Positions 19,020 through 26,731 of a stretch of DNA of 64,000 bases are shown piece by piece; within the stretch, counting starts at the first letter, position 1, and each line of letters begins with the position of its first letter. A model generated the notes under the pieces. That model had not been told where the DNA came from. It saw only the letters and a program-made list of their open reading frames with translations, and did not search any database. Origin of the DNA: Rhizobium sp. C4 (GTDB taxonomy: Bacteria > Pseudomonadota > Alphaproteobacteria > Rhizobiales > Rhizobiaceae); assembly GCF_021026315.1 (NCBI RefSeq), contig NZ_JAJNCX010000013.1:62001-126000 (forward strand), in the 5' to 3' direction. A program made the position numbers and the translations under genes.

Positions 19020-19997
19020 ATGAGCCAGGACACTACGGTCGAGCAGCCGATCGGTCGGCTTCACTGGATGGACGCGCTGCGCGGCATCGCGCTCGTCGCC
19101 ATGGCGACCTATCACCTCACCTGGGATCTGGAATTCTTCCATTATCTGGAGCCCGGAACGGCAAGCAGCCTGCCGCTGAAGATCTATGCGCGATCGATCG
19201 CCTCAAGCTTCCTGTTCCTGGCCGGTTTCAGCCTCTATCTCGCCCATGGCAAAGGCATCCGCTGGCAGTCCTTCTGGACGCGCTTCGGCAAGATCGTGGT
19301 GGCGGCACTGCTGGTCACGACCGCGACCTTCTTTGCGATGCGCGACGAGTTCATCTATTTCGGGATCCTGCACAATATCGCGGCCGCCAGCCTGATCGGC
19401 CTCCTGTTCCTGCGCGCCCCGCCGCTCGTCAATATCCTGGTGGCCGCCGCCGCCATCGCCGCGCCGATCTGGCTGCGCGATGGCGTCTTCAACACGCCGG
19501 CGCTCTACTGGGTGGGCCTGTCGGAAAGTGTCCGCCGCTCCAACGACTACGTGCCGCTGCTGCCCTGGCTCGGTCCGTTCCTGATCGGGATTTCCGCTGC
19601 ACAACTTCTAATAAAGTTTCGACTCATAAGAATTCTGGCTGGCGACGACGCCAAAAAATTCCACGTCTTTTCCGGGTTATCCACAGTTGGTCGCCACAGT
19701 CTTGCCTTCTACCTGCTGCACCAACCGATCCTGATCGCTATAGTATGGTGCATCGCACAAGTGTTCCCGGCAGCCAGCCCCGATCCAGCTTTGTCCTATA
19801 TGCAGAGTTGTAAGGCGGCCTGTGCAGCACAACAGTCCGAGTCCTTCTGTAGTTCGTTCTGCGGCTGCACTCTGACTGAGCTGAAAAGCCAGAACCTGTT
19901 CGACGTACTGGAACGAGGCGAACTCGACGTCAACAACGACGCGCGTGTACTTGGCATCAGCCGCCAGTGCACAAGGACTGCGCAGGGACAGGAATAG
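19020..19997 (+). CDS. DUF1624 heparan-alpha-glucosaminide N-acetyltransferase-like membrane protein
   Basis: A 325-residue polytopic protein. The opening RLHWMDALRGIALVAMATYHLTWDLEFFHYL is the signature of the DUF1624/acyltransferase-3-like group, with about seven membrane helices up to residue ~255, including the GRHSLAFYLLHQPILI helix that resembles acyltransferase families. The last ~70 residues are unusual: a soluble, Cys-rich tail (CKAACAAQ..FCSSFCGC) with less GC-rich coding than the rest. It may modify an envelope glycan, but that is inference. ATG 19020 follows GAAGGGTG; a GTG at 19017 is in frame. Confidence 0.85.
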   Translation: MSQDTTVEQPIGRLHWMDALRGIALVAMATYHLTWDLEFFHYLEPGTASSLPLKIYARSIASSFLFLAGFSLYLAHGKGIRWQSFWTRFGKIVVAALLVTTATFFAMRDEFIYFGILHNIAAASLIGLLFLRAPPLVNILVAAAAIAAPIWLRDGVFNTPALYWVGLSESVRRSNDYVPLLPWLGPFLIGISAAQLLIKFRLIRILAGDDAKKFHVFSGLSTVGRHSLAFYLLHQPILIAIVWCIAQVFPAASPDPALSYMQSCKAACAAQQSESFCSSFCGCTLTELKSQNLFDVLERGELDVNNDARVLGISRQCTRTAQGQE

Positions 19998-20008
19998 GCA
20001 ACAGGATC

Positions 20009-20482
20009 ATGAACGAGTTTCGGTCGCGCCCCTTGAATTTTCCATGGCCTCCACTGTTTTACATCGCCGCCTGCATGGTCGGCTTTGCAATCGAGGCGCG
20101 CATGCCCTCGCCGCCCGGTTTTCATCTGACGGTGCTGGCGCCGATCACCGGCTGGGCCTTCATCACCATGGCCGTCAGCCTCGACATCTGGGCGATGAAG
20201 ACGCTCTCTGACCGTGACACGGCCGTGATGCCGATGAAATGCGCAAGCCGGCTCGTCACCTGCGGCCCCTATCGTTTCACCCGCAATCCGACCTATCTCG
20301 CCTACACGCTGCTGCTGATCGGTGTCGGTCTGGTTGCAGGCAGCGCCTGGGTGATGATCGGCGCCGTCATCGCGGCCGGCCTCACCACCTATCTCGCCAT
20401 CCGCCCGGAAGAGTTTCACCTTCTGTCGCGCTTCGGTTTCGAATTCGAGCGCTATTGCCACGGCACCCGCCGCTGGCTTTGA
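20009..20482 (+). CDS. Isoprenylcysteine carboxyl methyltransferase-like (PEMT/ICMT) membrane protein
   Basis: A 157-residue membrane protein with four predicted helices. The C-terminal half has the phospholipid/isoprenylcysteine methyltransferase pattern: LVTCGPYRFTRNPTYLAYTLLLIGVGLVAGSAW, then EEFHLLSRFGFEFERYCHGTRRWL, in which the RNP-Y and E-F--Y motifs bind S-adenosylmethionine at the membrane. The bacterial substrate is unknown. It begins 11 bp after the DUF1624 gene, so the two are likely co-transcribed, and it ends at the terminator at 20505-20538. Confidence 0.85.
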   Translation: MNEFRSRPLNFPWPPLFYIAACMVGFAIEARMPSPPGFHLTVLAPITGWAFITMAVSLDIWAMKTLSDRDTAVMPMKCASRLVTCGPYRFTRNPTYLAYTLLLIGVGLVAGSAWVMIGAVIAAGLTTYLAIRPEEFHLLSRFGFEFERYCHGTRRWL

Positions 20483-20504
20483 GACTAGCGACATCAGAAA
20501 CAGA

Positions 20505-20538
20505 AAGGCCGCCGGACATGTCCAGCGGCCTTTTTTTT
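20505..20538 (+). terminator. Terminator after the methyltransferase-like gene
   Basis: A stem GGCCGC-C-GGAC / GTCC-A-GCGGCC with one internal mismatch is followed by eight T residues on the plus strand. It sits between two convergent genes. Confidence 0.9.
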
Positions 20539-20562
20539 CATTCCCTCGGTCAAAGACCCTGA

Positions 20563-20979
20563 TCAGGTCCCGACGCCGATTTCGGCAAGCCGTGTCAGGC
20601 ACTGCTCTTCGATGAGATCGAGTTCTGTGATCGTGTCCTCGATATCCTTGCGCTTCTGCTTCAGCTCGTCGCGCTTTTCGGTCACGCGCCTGAGCATCAG
20701 CGTCAGCTGGCCCGACTCGCCCGGCGGATCCTTGTAGGCGAGGATGATCTCGCGGATCTCGGCAATGGTGAAACCGATGCGGCGACCGCGCAGGATGTTC
20801 TGGATGATGCGACGATCCGAATGCCGGAAGAGCCGGGTGCGACCCCGCCGCTCAGGATGAACCAGCCCTTCGTCTTCGTAGAAACGCAGTGTTCGGGTGG
20901 AGATGCCGAACTCCCGCGTCAATTCCGTGATGGTGTAGAGCTTTTCCACGTCTGTTTTTCCAATCGATTTTGAGCCCAT
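20563..20979 (-). CDS. MerR family transcriptional regulator
   Basis: A 138-residue regulator. The MerR winged helix occupies residues ~14-80 (LYTITELTREFGISTRTLRFYEDEGLVHPERRGRTRLF), then a long dimerisation coiled coil (residues ~95-130). There are no Cys-rich effector loops of metal sensors; the only Cys is in EEQCLTRL. It resembles the LiuR-like MerR proteins that control branched-chain amino acid or fatty acid breakdown in proteobacteria, but no such genes are adjacent. A near-palindrome at 20983-21006 abuts its start and is probably an autoregulatory operator. Confidence 0.9.
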   Translation of the reverse strand: MGSKSIGKTDVEKLYTITELTREFGISTRTLRFYEDEGLVHPERRGRTRLFRHSDRRIIQNILRGRRIGFTIAEIREIILAYKDPPGESGQLTLMLRRVTEKRDELKQKRKDIEDTITELDLIEEQCLTRLAEIGVGT

Positions 20980-20982
20980 TCT

Positions 20983-21006
20983 ATTGACCTTAACGTAAAA
21001 GTCAAT
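20983..21006. promoter_or_regulatory. Palindromic operator candidate at the merR promoter
   Basis: ATTGACCTT, AACGTA, AAAGTCAAT form an imperfect 24-bp palindrome with outer arms ATTGAC/GTCAAT and central ACGT. It lies 4 bp before the merR start. Its layout is like the TTGACGTTAACGTCAA-type sites described for LiuR-like regulators. Confidence 0.6.
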
Positions 21007-21053
21007 CAGCGGTTCGATTTCGTTGGTAAGGCATTCATAGCATAATCAGAGCA

Positions 21054-22481
21054 TCAAAGCACGCCATACCACCACGATGCCAGGCCCAGGAACGAGAAGA
21101 AGCCGGTGACATCCGTCACCGTCGTCACGAAGACGGCGGAGGCGACGGCGGGGTCAATGCCGAAACGGTCGAGCAGCAGCGGGATGAGGATCCCGCCGAG
21201 CGCTGCCGCCAGCATGTTGATCAGCATGGCGGTGGCAATGATGCCGCCGATGCTGAGATCGTGGAACCAGAGCCCGGCGACAATCCCGATCAGCACGCCG
21301 AAGATCAGACCGTTGAGAATGCCGACGCCCGCCTCGCGGCCGATGATGCGCGCGGCATTGTAGATGTCGAGGTCCTTGGTGGCGAGCGCCCGCACCGTCA
21401 CGGTCATGGTCTGCGAGGCCGCATTGCCGCCCATGCCGGCAACGATGGGCATCAGCACGGCCAGCGCCACGACCTTCTCGATCACGCCGTCGAACAGCGC
21501 GATCACCGAGGCCGCCAGAATGGCGGTGAGCAGGTTGACCAGAAGCCATGGCACGCGCGAGCGCGAGGTGCTGATGACCGTATCGGACAGCTCTTCGTCG
21601 CCGACGCCGCCGAGGCGCATCAGGTCTTCCTCGGCCTCTTCCTGGATCACGTCGACCACGTCGTCGATGGTCAGCACGCCGACCAGCCGGCCGTTCTCGT
21701 CCACCACGGCGGCGGAGAGAAGGTCGTATTGCTCGAAGACCTGGGCGGCCTCTTCCTGGTCCATCTCGGCAGGCACCGGATGGTTCGTCTCGCGCATGAT
21801 CTCGTCGATCTTCAGGTCCCGCGTCGAACGGAGAATGCGGTCGAGATCAACGGCGCCGAGCAGCTTGAAGGTGGGATCGATGACGAAGATCTGCGAGAAA
21901 CTCTCCGGCAGGTCGCGCTCGTCGCGGAGATAGTCGATCGTCTGGCCGACATTCCAAAACGGCGGCACGGCGACGAATTCCGTCTGCATGCGGCGGCCGG
22001 CCGAGCTTTCCGGATAGTCGAGCGCGCGGCGCAGGCGCACCCGCTCGGTGAACGGCAGCTGCGCCAGGATCTCTTCGCGGTCTTCCTGGTCGAGGTCTTC
22101 CAGGATGTAGACGGCGTCGTCGGAATTCATTTCGCCGATGGCGGCCGCCACCTGATCGTTCGGCATCTGCTCGACGATTTCGAGACGGATGGCCTCGTCC
22201 ACCTCGGTGAGCGCGGTGAAGTCGAAGGCATCGCCGGCAAGGCGCACCAGTGCATGCCGCTGATCGGCCTCCAGCGCCTCGATGAGATCGCCAAGCTCGG
22301 ATTCATGCAGGCGCGCAACATTGTGACGAAGGAATTCGACATCCTCCGCCTCCAGCGCCTCGCCGATGATCGCCAGATAATCCTGCCGGATCAGACCGTC
22401 TTCGTCATAGATGTCGAAATGCTCGGTCGTCTCGTTGCCTGGAGACAGGCGTCCGCGTTCCAGTTCGCCGGTTTCAGCCAT
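21054..22481 (-). CDS. mgtE: Magnesium transporter MgtE
   Basis: A 475-residue Mg2+ channel/transporter. The cytoplasmic N-domain (MgtE_N superhelix, residues ~30-145, acidic with EALEAEDVEFLRHNVARLHESELGDLIEAL) is followed by two CBS domains (~150-270, AAVVDENGRLVGVLTIDDVVDVIQEEAEED), a plug helix and five membrane helices. The conserved pore motif PIVAGMGGNAASQTMTVTVRAL lies near residues 350-375. Length is normal. The start is the ATG at 22481 because AGGAGA lies 5 bases upstream; an in-frame ATG at 22526 would add 15 basic residues. Confidence 0.95.
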   Translation of the reverse strand: MAETGELERGRLSPGNETTEHFDIYDEDGLIRQDYLAIIGEALEAEDVEFLRHNVARLHESELGDLIEALEADQRHALVRLAGDAFDFTALTEVDEAIRLEIVEQMPNDQVAAAIGEMNSDDAVYILEDLDQEDREEILAQLPFTERVRLRRALDYPESSAGRRMQTEFVAVPPFWNVGQTIDYLRDERDLPESFSQIFVIDPTFKLLGAVDLDRILRSTRDLKIDEIMRETNHPVPAEMDQEEAAQVFEQYDLLSAAVVDENGRLVGVLTIDDVVDVIQEEAEEDLMRLGGVGDEELSDTVISTSRSRVPWLLVNLLTAILAASVIALFDGVIEKVVALAVLMPIVAGMGGNAASQTMTVTVRALATKDLDIYNAARIIGREAGVGILNGLIFGVLIGIVAGLWFHDLSIGGIIATAMLINMLAAALGGILIPLLLDRFGIDPAVASAVFVTTVTDVTGFFSFLGLASWWYGVL

Positions 22482-22657
22482 CGGCGTCTCCTGTGCAAGA
22501 GATGATTTTCGGGTTCGCGCCGCCATCGAGCGAGCTTCACCGTGCTACCGGAAAACCACGCATCAGTCCACCGACGTAACGGCAGGCAGGCTTGGAAAAC
22601 TCCGGCAAAGCCCTGTTTTTCCGGCAGGATCGACGCTCCCGACAGGTGAAGGCTTAC

Positions 22658-22672
22658 TTTACCTTTCTTTAC
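22658..22672 (-). promoter_or_regulatory. CpxR-type box (GTAAA-N5-GTAAA)
   Basis: The minus strand reads GTAAAGAAAGGTAAA, an exact match to the CpxR consensus GTAAA-N5-GTAAA. It lies about 80-95 bp before the Spy/CpxP-like gene and its two-component partners, in the gap shared with the divergent mgtE. Confidence 0.7.
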
Positions 22673-22753
22673 AAACGGCAGATACGCGCGAAACGTTCCC
22701 CGGGCATGATGGTCCTCATCGAAAACCCAGCCGAACAGGCAATGGAGACCATC

Positions 22754-23302
22754 ATGGAACCGAATGAAAACAGGCAGGACACCGCAAAGACCGGGCTCTC
22801 CTGGAAGCGACGCTCGACCATTGCAGGTCTCGCCATCGTCGCCGTCACGATTGCCGGCGTTGGCGCCTTTGCCGTCGCCCGGGACAACTTCGGCCCTCCC
22901 GGCATGGAAATGGCCGACATGGGCATGGGCGGCCATCACGGCGGCATGATGCAGAAGGTCAAGGGCGGCTTCATGGAACATCGCCTGACCAAGGCGCTCG
23001 ACAGCGTTGACGCCACCGACGAGCAGAAGCAGAAGATCAAGGCGATCTTCGACAAGGCCCGCGAAAGTGTCGCCGACATGCGCGGCGAGCGCGGCCAGAT
23101 GCGCGATCAGGTCAAGGCGCTTCTCGAAAAGCCGGTGATCGACCGCGATGCCGTGGAAACCATGCGCAAGGCCCGCGTCCAGAAGATGGACGATGCCTCC
23201 AAGATCATGACCACCGCCATGATCGACGCGGCGGAAGTGCTCACCCCCGACCAGCGCGCCAAGCTCGCCAAGGAATTCGAAGCTCACCGCCCGCGCTGGT
23301 GA
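22754..23302 (+). CDS. Spy/CpxP family periplasmic chaperone-like protein
   Basis: A 182-residue envelope protein. The N terminus has a basic region then a hydrophobic helix (TIAGLAIVAVTIAGVGAFAVA), which acts as a signal or anchor. It is followed by a Met/His/Gly-rich segment (MEMADMGMGGHHGGMMQ) that could bind metals, and a helical domain with the LTxxQ motif (LTPDQRAKLAKEF) of Spy/CpxP. Such proteins hold unfolded periplasmic proteins and feed back on CpxA-like kinases. It is the first gene of an apparent operon with the response regulator (50 bp later) and histidine kinase. ATG 22754 has GGAG six bases upstream; ATG 22742 and 22706 are alternatives. Confidence 0.85.
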   Translation: MEPNENRQDTAKTGLSWKRRSTIAGLAIVAVTIAGVGAFAVARDNFGPPGMEMADMGMGGHHGGMMQKVKGGFMEHRLTKALDSVDATDEQKQKIKAIFDKARESVADMRGERGQMRDQVKALLEKPVIDRDAVETMRKARVQKMDDASKIMTTAMIDAAEVLTPDQRAKLAKEFEAHRPRW

Positions 23303-23352
23303 TGCTATAACAGGCTTGGGGATTCCCCGGGCCACGGAAGGGACACAACAGC

Positions 23353-24066
23353 ATGACGGCGGACATACTCATCATCGACGATGATACGAGGCTCACCGCC
23401 ATGCTGGAAGATTACCTGAAGAAACAAGGATTTGCCACGCGCGCCAGCGCGACCGGCAAAGACGGCCTGGCGGAAATCGCCCGCACTCCGCCGGCCGTCG
23501 TCATTCTCGACCTCATGCTGCCTGACCTCGACGGCTTTGAGGTCTGTCGGAAGGTCCGCGCCACCTCGGACCTTCCGATCCTCATGCTGACTGCCAAGGG
23601 CGAGGAAACCGACCGCATCGTCGGTCTCGAACTCGGCGCCGACGACTATCTCCCCAAGCCCTTCTCGCCGCGCGAACTTCTGGCGCGCCTGCGCGCCATC
23701 CTGCGCCGCAGCCAGGGCACCATGACCTCCGCGCGCGATGCCGACATCCTCACCTTCGGCGACCTCGAAATCGACCGTGGCGCCCGCCAGATCCGCGTCG
23801 CTGGCGAGGAGCGCCAGATCACCGGCTATCAATACGATCTCCTGCTGGCGCTGGCCGAAAATGCCGGCCGGGTGCTGTCGCGCGACCAGCTGATGGACAT
23901 GGTCAAGGGCGAGGAGCTGGAAGCCTTCGACCGCTCCATCGACGTGCACATCTCGCGCATCCGCGCCGCGATCGAGACCGACCCCAAGCACCCGCGCCGC
24001 ATCATCACCGTGCGCGGCGCCGGCTATCTCTTCGCCCGCCACCAGACGCCTTCAGGTGGCGCATGA
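23353..24066 (+). CDS. OmpR/CpxR-type response regulator
   Basis: A 237-residue regulator. The receiver domain (residues 1-115) has the acidic pocket DDD at 9-11, the phospho-acceptor Asp53 in VVILDLMLPDLDG, the switch Thr in LMLTAKG and the Lys in DDYLPKPFSPREL. The winged-helix output domain (~135-230) has LSRDQLMDMVKG and the closing TVRGAGYLFA. The block PILMLTAKGEETDRIVGLELGADDYLPKPF is close to CpxR. Its 3' end overlaps the kinase gene by 4 bp (ATGA), so the pair is translationally coupled. With the CpxR-type box upstream, autoregulation is likely. Confidence 0.93.
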   Translation: MTADILIIDDDTRLTAMLEDYLKKQGFATRASATGKDGLAEIARTPPAVVILDLMLPDLDGFEVCRKVRATSDLPILMLTAKGEETDRIVGLELGADDYLPKPFSPRELLARLRAILRRSQGTMTSARDADILTFGDLEIDRGARQIRVAGEERQITGYQYDLLLALAENAGRVLSRDQLMDMVKGEELEAFDRSIDVHISRIRAAIETDPKHPRRIITVRGAGYLFARHQTPSGGA

Positions 24067-25325
24067 ATTTCATCCGCCGCTCGCTCTTCCTGCAATTCTA
24101 CGCCACGATCCTGATGGGTCTGGCGCTGGTTGCCATCGTCTTCGTCGCCTTTGCCGCCATCGGCAAGTTCGACCAGCGCGATCCGCTCTCCGCACGCCTG
24201 GGCCCCTTCCTCGATTCCGTCCTGCCGCCGCCCGGCGAGAATTTCAATCTCGACCGCGCCGTGCACCGCATGGCCGATACGGTCAACGCCGATATCAGCG
24301 TCTATGACAAGCAGGGCGCGCTGATCGCCAATGCCGGCCGCCCGGTGCCGCCGGATGTGACCACGGATGATCCCAAGGGCTTCCGCCCGCCAAACCGCAC
24401 CTTTGCCTTCGACACGCCGGACGGGCTGAAGGTCGTCGCCCGCAGCCGCCGGCCCTTCGGCCCGCATCGCCAGAACGTCGCCTTCATCATCCTGCTGATT
24501 GCCGCAGCCCTTGGCCTCGCCGCCCTGCCCGTCACCCGCCGCCTGACGCGCCGGTTGGAGACGCTGAAGACCGGCATGGACACATGGAGCGCCGGCGCGC
24601 TGCAGACGCGCCTCACCGTCGAGGGCAATGACGAGATCGCCGACGTCGCCCGTACCTTCAACATGGCCGCCGGCCGCATCGAGGAGCTGGTGACGGCGCA
24701 GAAGAACTTGCTGGCCAACGCCAGCCACGAGCTGCGCTCGCCGCTCGCACGCCTGCGCATGGCCATCGAAATGTTCGAGGCCGACCCGGGCGAAAACCTG
24801 AAGACCGAGATCGTCCGCAACATGGCCGAACTCGACGAACTGGTCGAAGAAATCCTGATCTCCAGCCGCCTGCAGGCCGGCCGCGCGGAAAGCTTCGAGG
24901 ACATGGTCGACCTCGTCGCCATTGCCGCCGAAGAAAGCGCCCATTTCGACGCAGCCGACGCCGTCACCGTCACCGGCCCCTCCACCCTGATCCGCGCCAA
25001 CGGCCGCCTCATCCGCCGCCTGATCCGCAACCTCCTGCAAAACGCCACCCGCCACGGCAAGCCACCCATCGAGCTTGCCGTAACGGAAACCGCCGACGCC
25101 CTTCACCTAACGGTGACCGACCACGGCGACGGCATCCCGCAGAGCGAGCGCGAACGGATTTTCGAGCCGTTCTACCGGCCGGCAGGTCGGGCGGAAGCTG
25201 CGGGCGGCTGGGGGATCGGGCTCGCGCTGGTGCGGCAGATCGCCGAGCTGCATGGGGGGAGCGTGGTGTGCGAGGCGGCGGAAGGTGGCGGCGCGGCGTT
25301 TGTGGTGAGGTTGCCGAGGAACTGA
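24063..25325 (+). CDS. CpxA-like sensor histidine kinase
   Basis: A 420-residue membrane kinase. Helix 1 (residues ~7-33), a small periplasmic sensor of ~110 residues, helix 2 (~138-158, NVAFIILLIAAALGLAALPV), a HAMP domain (~158-210), and a HisKA H-box with the phospho-His in LLANASHELRSPLARLRMAIE near residue 222. The ATPase part has the N box (IRRLIRNLLQNATRHG), G1 (DHGDGIP) and G2 (GGWGIGLALV). It phosphorylates the upstream regulator. The Spy/CpxP-like protein in the same operon suggests that it senses envelope protein damage, perhaps metal-induced. Confidence 0.93.
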   Translation: MNFIRRSLFLQFYATILMGLALVAIVFVAFAAIGKFDQRDPLSARLGPFLDSVLPPPGENFNLDRAVHRMADTVNADISVYDKQGALIANAGRPVPPDVTTDDPKGFRPPNRTFAFDTPDGLKVVARSRRPFGPHRQNVAFIILLIAAALGLAALPVTRRLTRRLETLKTGMDTWSAGALQTRLTVEGNDEIADVARTFNMAAGRIEELVTAQKNLLANASHELRSPLARLRMAIEMFEADPGENLKTEIVRNMAELDELVEEILISSRLQAGRAESFEDMVDLVAIAAEESAHFDAADAVTVTGPSTLIRANGRLIRRLIRNLLQNATRHGKPPIELAVTETADALHLTVTDHGDGIPQSERERIFEPFYRPAGRAEAAGGWGIGLALVRQIAELHGGSVVCEAAEGGGAAFVVRLPRN

Positions 25326-25419
25326 TATCTCCCGTGCGGTCAACAATAGCCTTGAAAATGAAGACAGCTTATCGCATAAATGTTCCCTATTTGTTCGATC
25401 AAGCAAGGGAATCTGCTTC

Positions 25420-25647
25420 ATGAGCTATTTGGGAATCGATGCAGCTATCACAGAATGCACTCAAGAGATCGATCGCATTCACAATCATTTTACAGATATC
25501 GACAATGGACTGCGCCACTACACCGAGAATGAAAAAGGTGAGTTGAAGCTCGACTGCACCTCCCGCGAGAAAGAACGCGAGCAAGAAGCACTTAAAATGC
25601 AATATAACTACTTGAAGATATACAAAAACTTCGAGAAGAACAGTTAG
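25420..25647 (+). CDS. Small AT-rich hypothetical protein
   Basis: A 75-residue, highly charged, soluble, probably all-helical protein (KDCTSREKEREQEALKMQYNYLKIYKNFEKN-like tail with coiled-coil character). The coding sequence is more AT-rich than its neighbours. AAGGGAA lies 9-12 bases before the ATG at 25420, and a bidirectional terminator follows at 25684-25704. No family is recognised; it might be a recent insertion or a lineage-specific gene. Confidence 0.5.
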   Translation: MSYLGIDAAITECTQEIDRIHNHFTDIDNGLRHYTENEKGELKLDCTSREKEREQEALKMQYNYLKIYKNFEKNS

Positions 25648-25683
25648 TACCAGAGCAGCTATTCTAACTGAAACACAACAAAA

Positions 25684-25704
25684 AACCCGGCTCAAGGCCG
25701 GGTT
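25684..25704. terminator. Bidirectional terminator between the small ORF and tRNA-Leu
   Basis: A perfect 8-bp stem AACCCGGC/GCCGGGTT has a 5-base loop. On the minus strand it is followed by TTTTTTGTTG and ends the tRNA-Leu transcript; on the plus strand a shorter CTTTTG follows. Confidence 0.85.
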
Positions 25705-25729
25705 CTTTTGTCTCGGCTTGAGAGCCGAA

Positions 25730-25814
25730 TGGTGCGGTCGAGAAGACTCGAACTTCCACGTCTTGCGACACAGCGACCTCAACGCTGCGCGTCTACCAAT
25801 TCCGCCACGACCGC
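25730..25814 (-). tRNA. tRNA-Leu (anticodon GAG)
   Basis: An 85-base tRNA. The acceptor stem GCGGTCG pairs with CGACCGC, followed by an encoded ACCA end. The anticodon arm CAGCG-TTGAGGT-CGCTG puts GAG at the anticodon, which reads CUC/CUU leucine codons. A long variable arm (TGTCGCAAGACGT) and T-arm GTTCGAGTC confirm a class II tRNA. It is flanked by a promoter-like sequence and a terminator. Confidence 0.96.
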
Positions 25815-25848
25815 ATCGTGGTAGAGCCGAATTGCTCCGGCGGGGCTG

Positions 25849-25877
25849 CATGTAGCAAAAGCATCTGGGGTGCACAA
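25849..25877 (-). promoter_or_regulatory. Candidate promoter of tRNA-Leu
   Basis: On the minus strand TTGTGC (complement of 25872-25877) is followed after 17 bases by TACATG (complement of 25849-25854), about 35 bp before the mature tRNA end. Confidence 0.45.
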
Positions 25878-26005
25878 GTGGACGATGACGTTTTTTTGTC
25901 GGTCTGCGAGCTTTTTCAACGGCCCCTCGCCGGCGCATCGCGCCAACCCCTTGCGCGACAGGGGTTTGACGCCCTAAATGCAGTCAAAACAAGGAAATGC
26001 CTCTC

Positions 26006-26731
26006 ATGCTTCGTCAGGATATCGCCCCTTCCATGCTCGCCGCAGAAGGCAGTCCCCCCGTTCGGTGGTGGATTTCGGACGGATTGATTCCCTATGAGGA
26101 GGCCGTCGCCGAGATGGAGCGCCAGGTGGGCCTGATTGCCGATGGTCAGGCCGATGAACTGGTCTGGCTGCTGGAACATCCGCCGCTCTACACGGCCGGC
26201 ACCAGCGCGGATGCCAAGGACCTCGTGCAGCCCGATCGCTTCCCGGTCTTTGCCACCGGCCGCGGCGGCGAATATACCTATCACGGCCCCGGCCAGAGGG
26301 TCGCCTATGTCATGCTGGACCTGAAGCGCCGGCGGCAGGATGTGCGTGCCTATGTGGCGGCACTCGAAGAGGTGATCATCCGCACGCTCGATTCGATGAA
26401 TGTCAGGGGCGAGCGGCGCGAGGATCGCGTCGGCGTCTGGGTGCGCCGACCGGAAAAGCCGGTGCTTCCCGATGGCTCCATGTCGGAAGACAAGATTGCA
26501 GCACTTGGCATTCGCCTGCGCAAATGGGTGAGCTTTCACGGCCTGTCACTGAATGTGGACCCCGACCTCGACCATTTCGGCGGCATCGTGCCCTGCGGGA
26601 TTTCCGCCTATGGCGTCACCAGCCTTGTCGATCTCGGCCTGCCGGTGATGATGGCGGATGTCGATATACGCCTGCGCGAAGCCTTCGAGGAGGTCTTCGG
26701 GCCAACGGTGAGCGTGGCGTCCTCAGGCTGA
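26006..26731 (+). CDS. lipB: Lipoyl(octanoyl) transferase
   Basis: A 241-residue enzyme moving octanoyl from acyl carrier protein to lipoyl domains, the first step of protein lipoylation. The family signature [21 protein letters not shown] lies near residue 90, the substrate Lys in [17 protein letters not shown], and the catalytic Cys in [20 protein letters not shown] (25991-25995) is one base from the first ATG (25997) and ten bases from the second (26006), so the second is used; the difference is three residues. Its 3' end overlaps that of the convergent M50 protease by 9 bp. Confidence 0.95.
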   Translation: MLRQDIAPSMLAAEGSPPVRWWISDGLIPYEEAVAEMERQVGLIADGQADELVWLLEHPPLYTAGTSADAKDLVQPDRFPVFATGRGGEYTYHGPGQRVAYVMLDLKRRRQDVRAYVAALEEVIIRTLDSMNVRGERREDRVGVWVRRPEKPVLPDGSMSEDKIAALGIRLRKWVSFHGLSLNVDPDLDHFGGIVPCGISAYGVTSLVDLGLPVMMADVDIRLREAFEEVFGPTVSVASSG

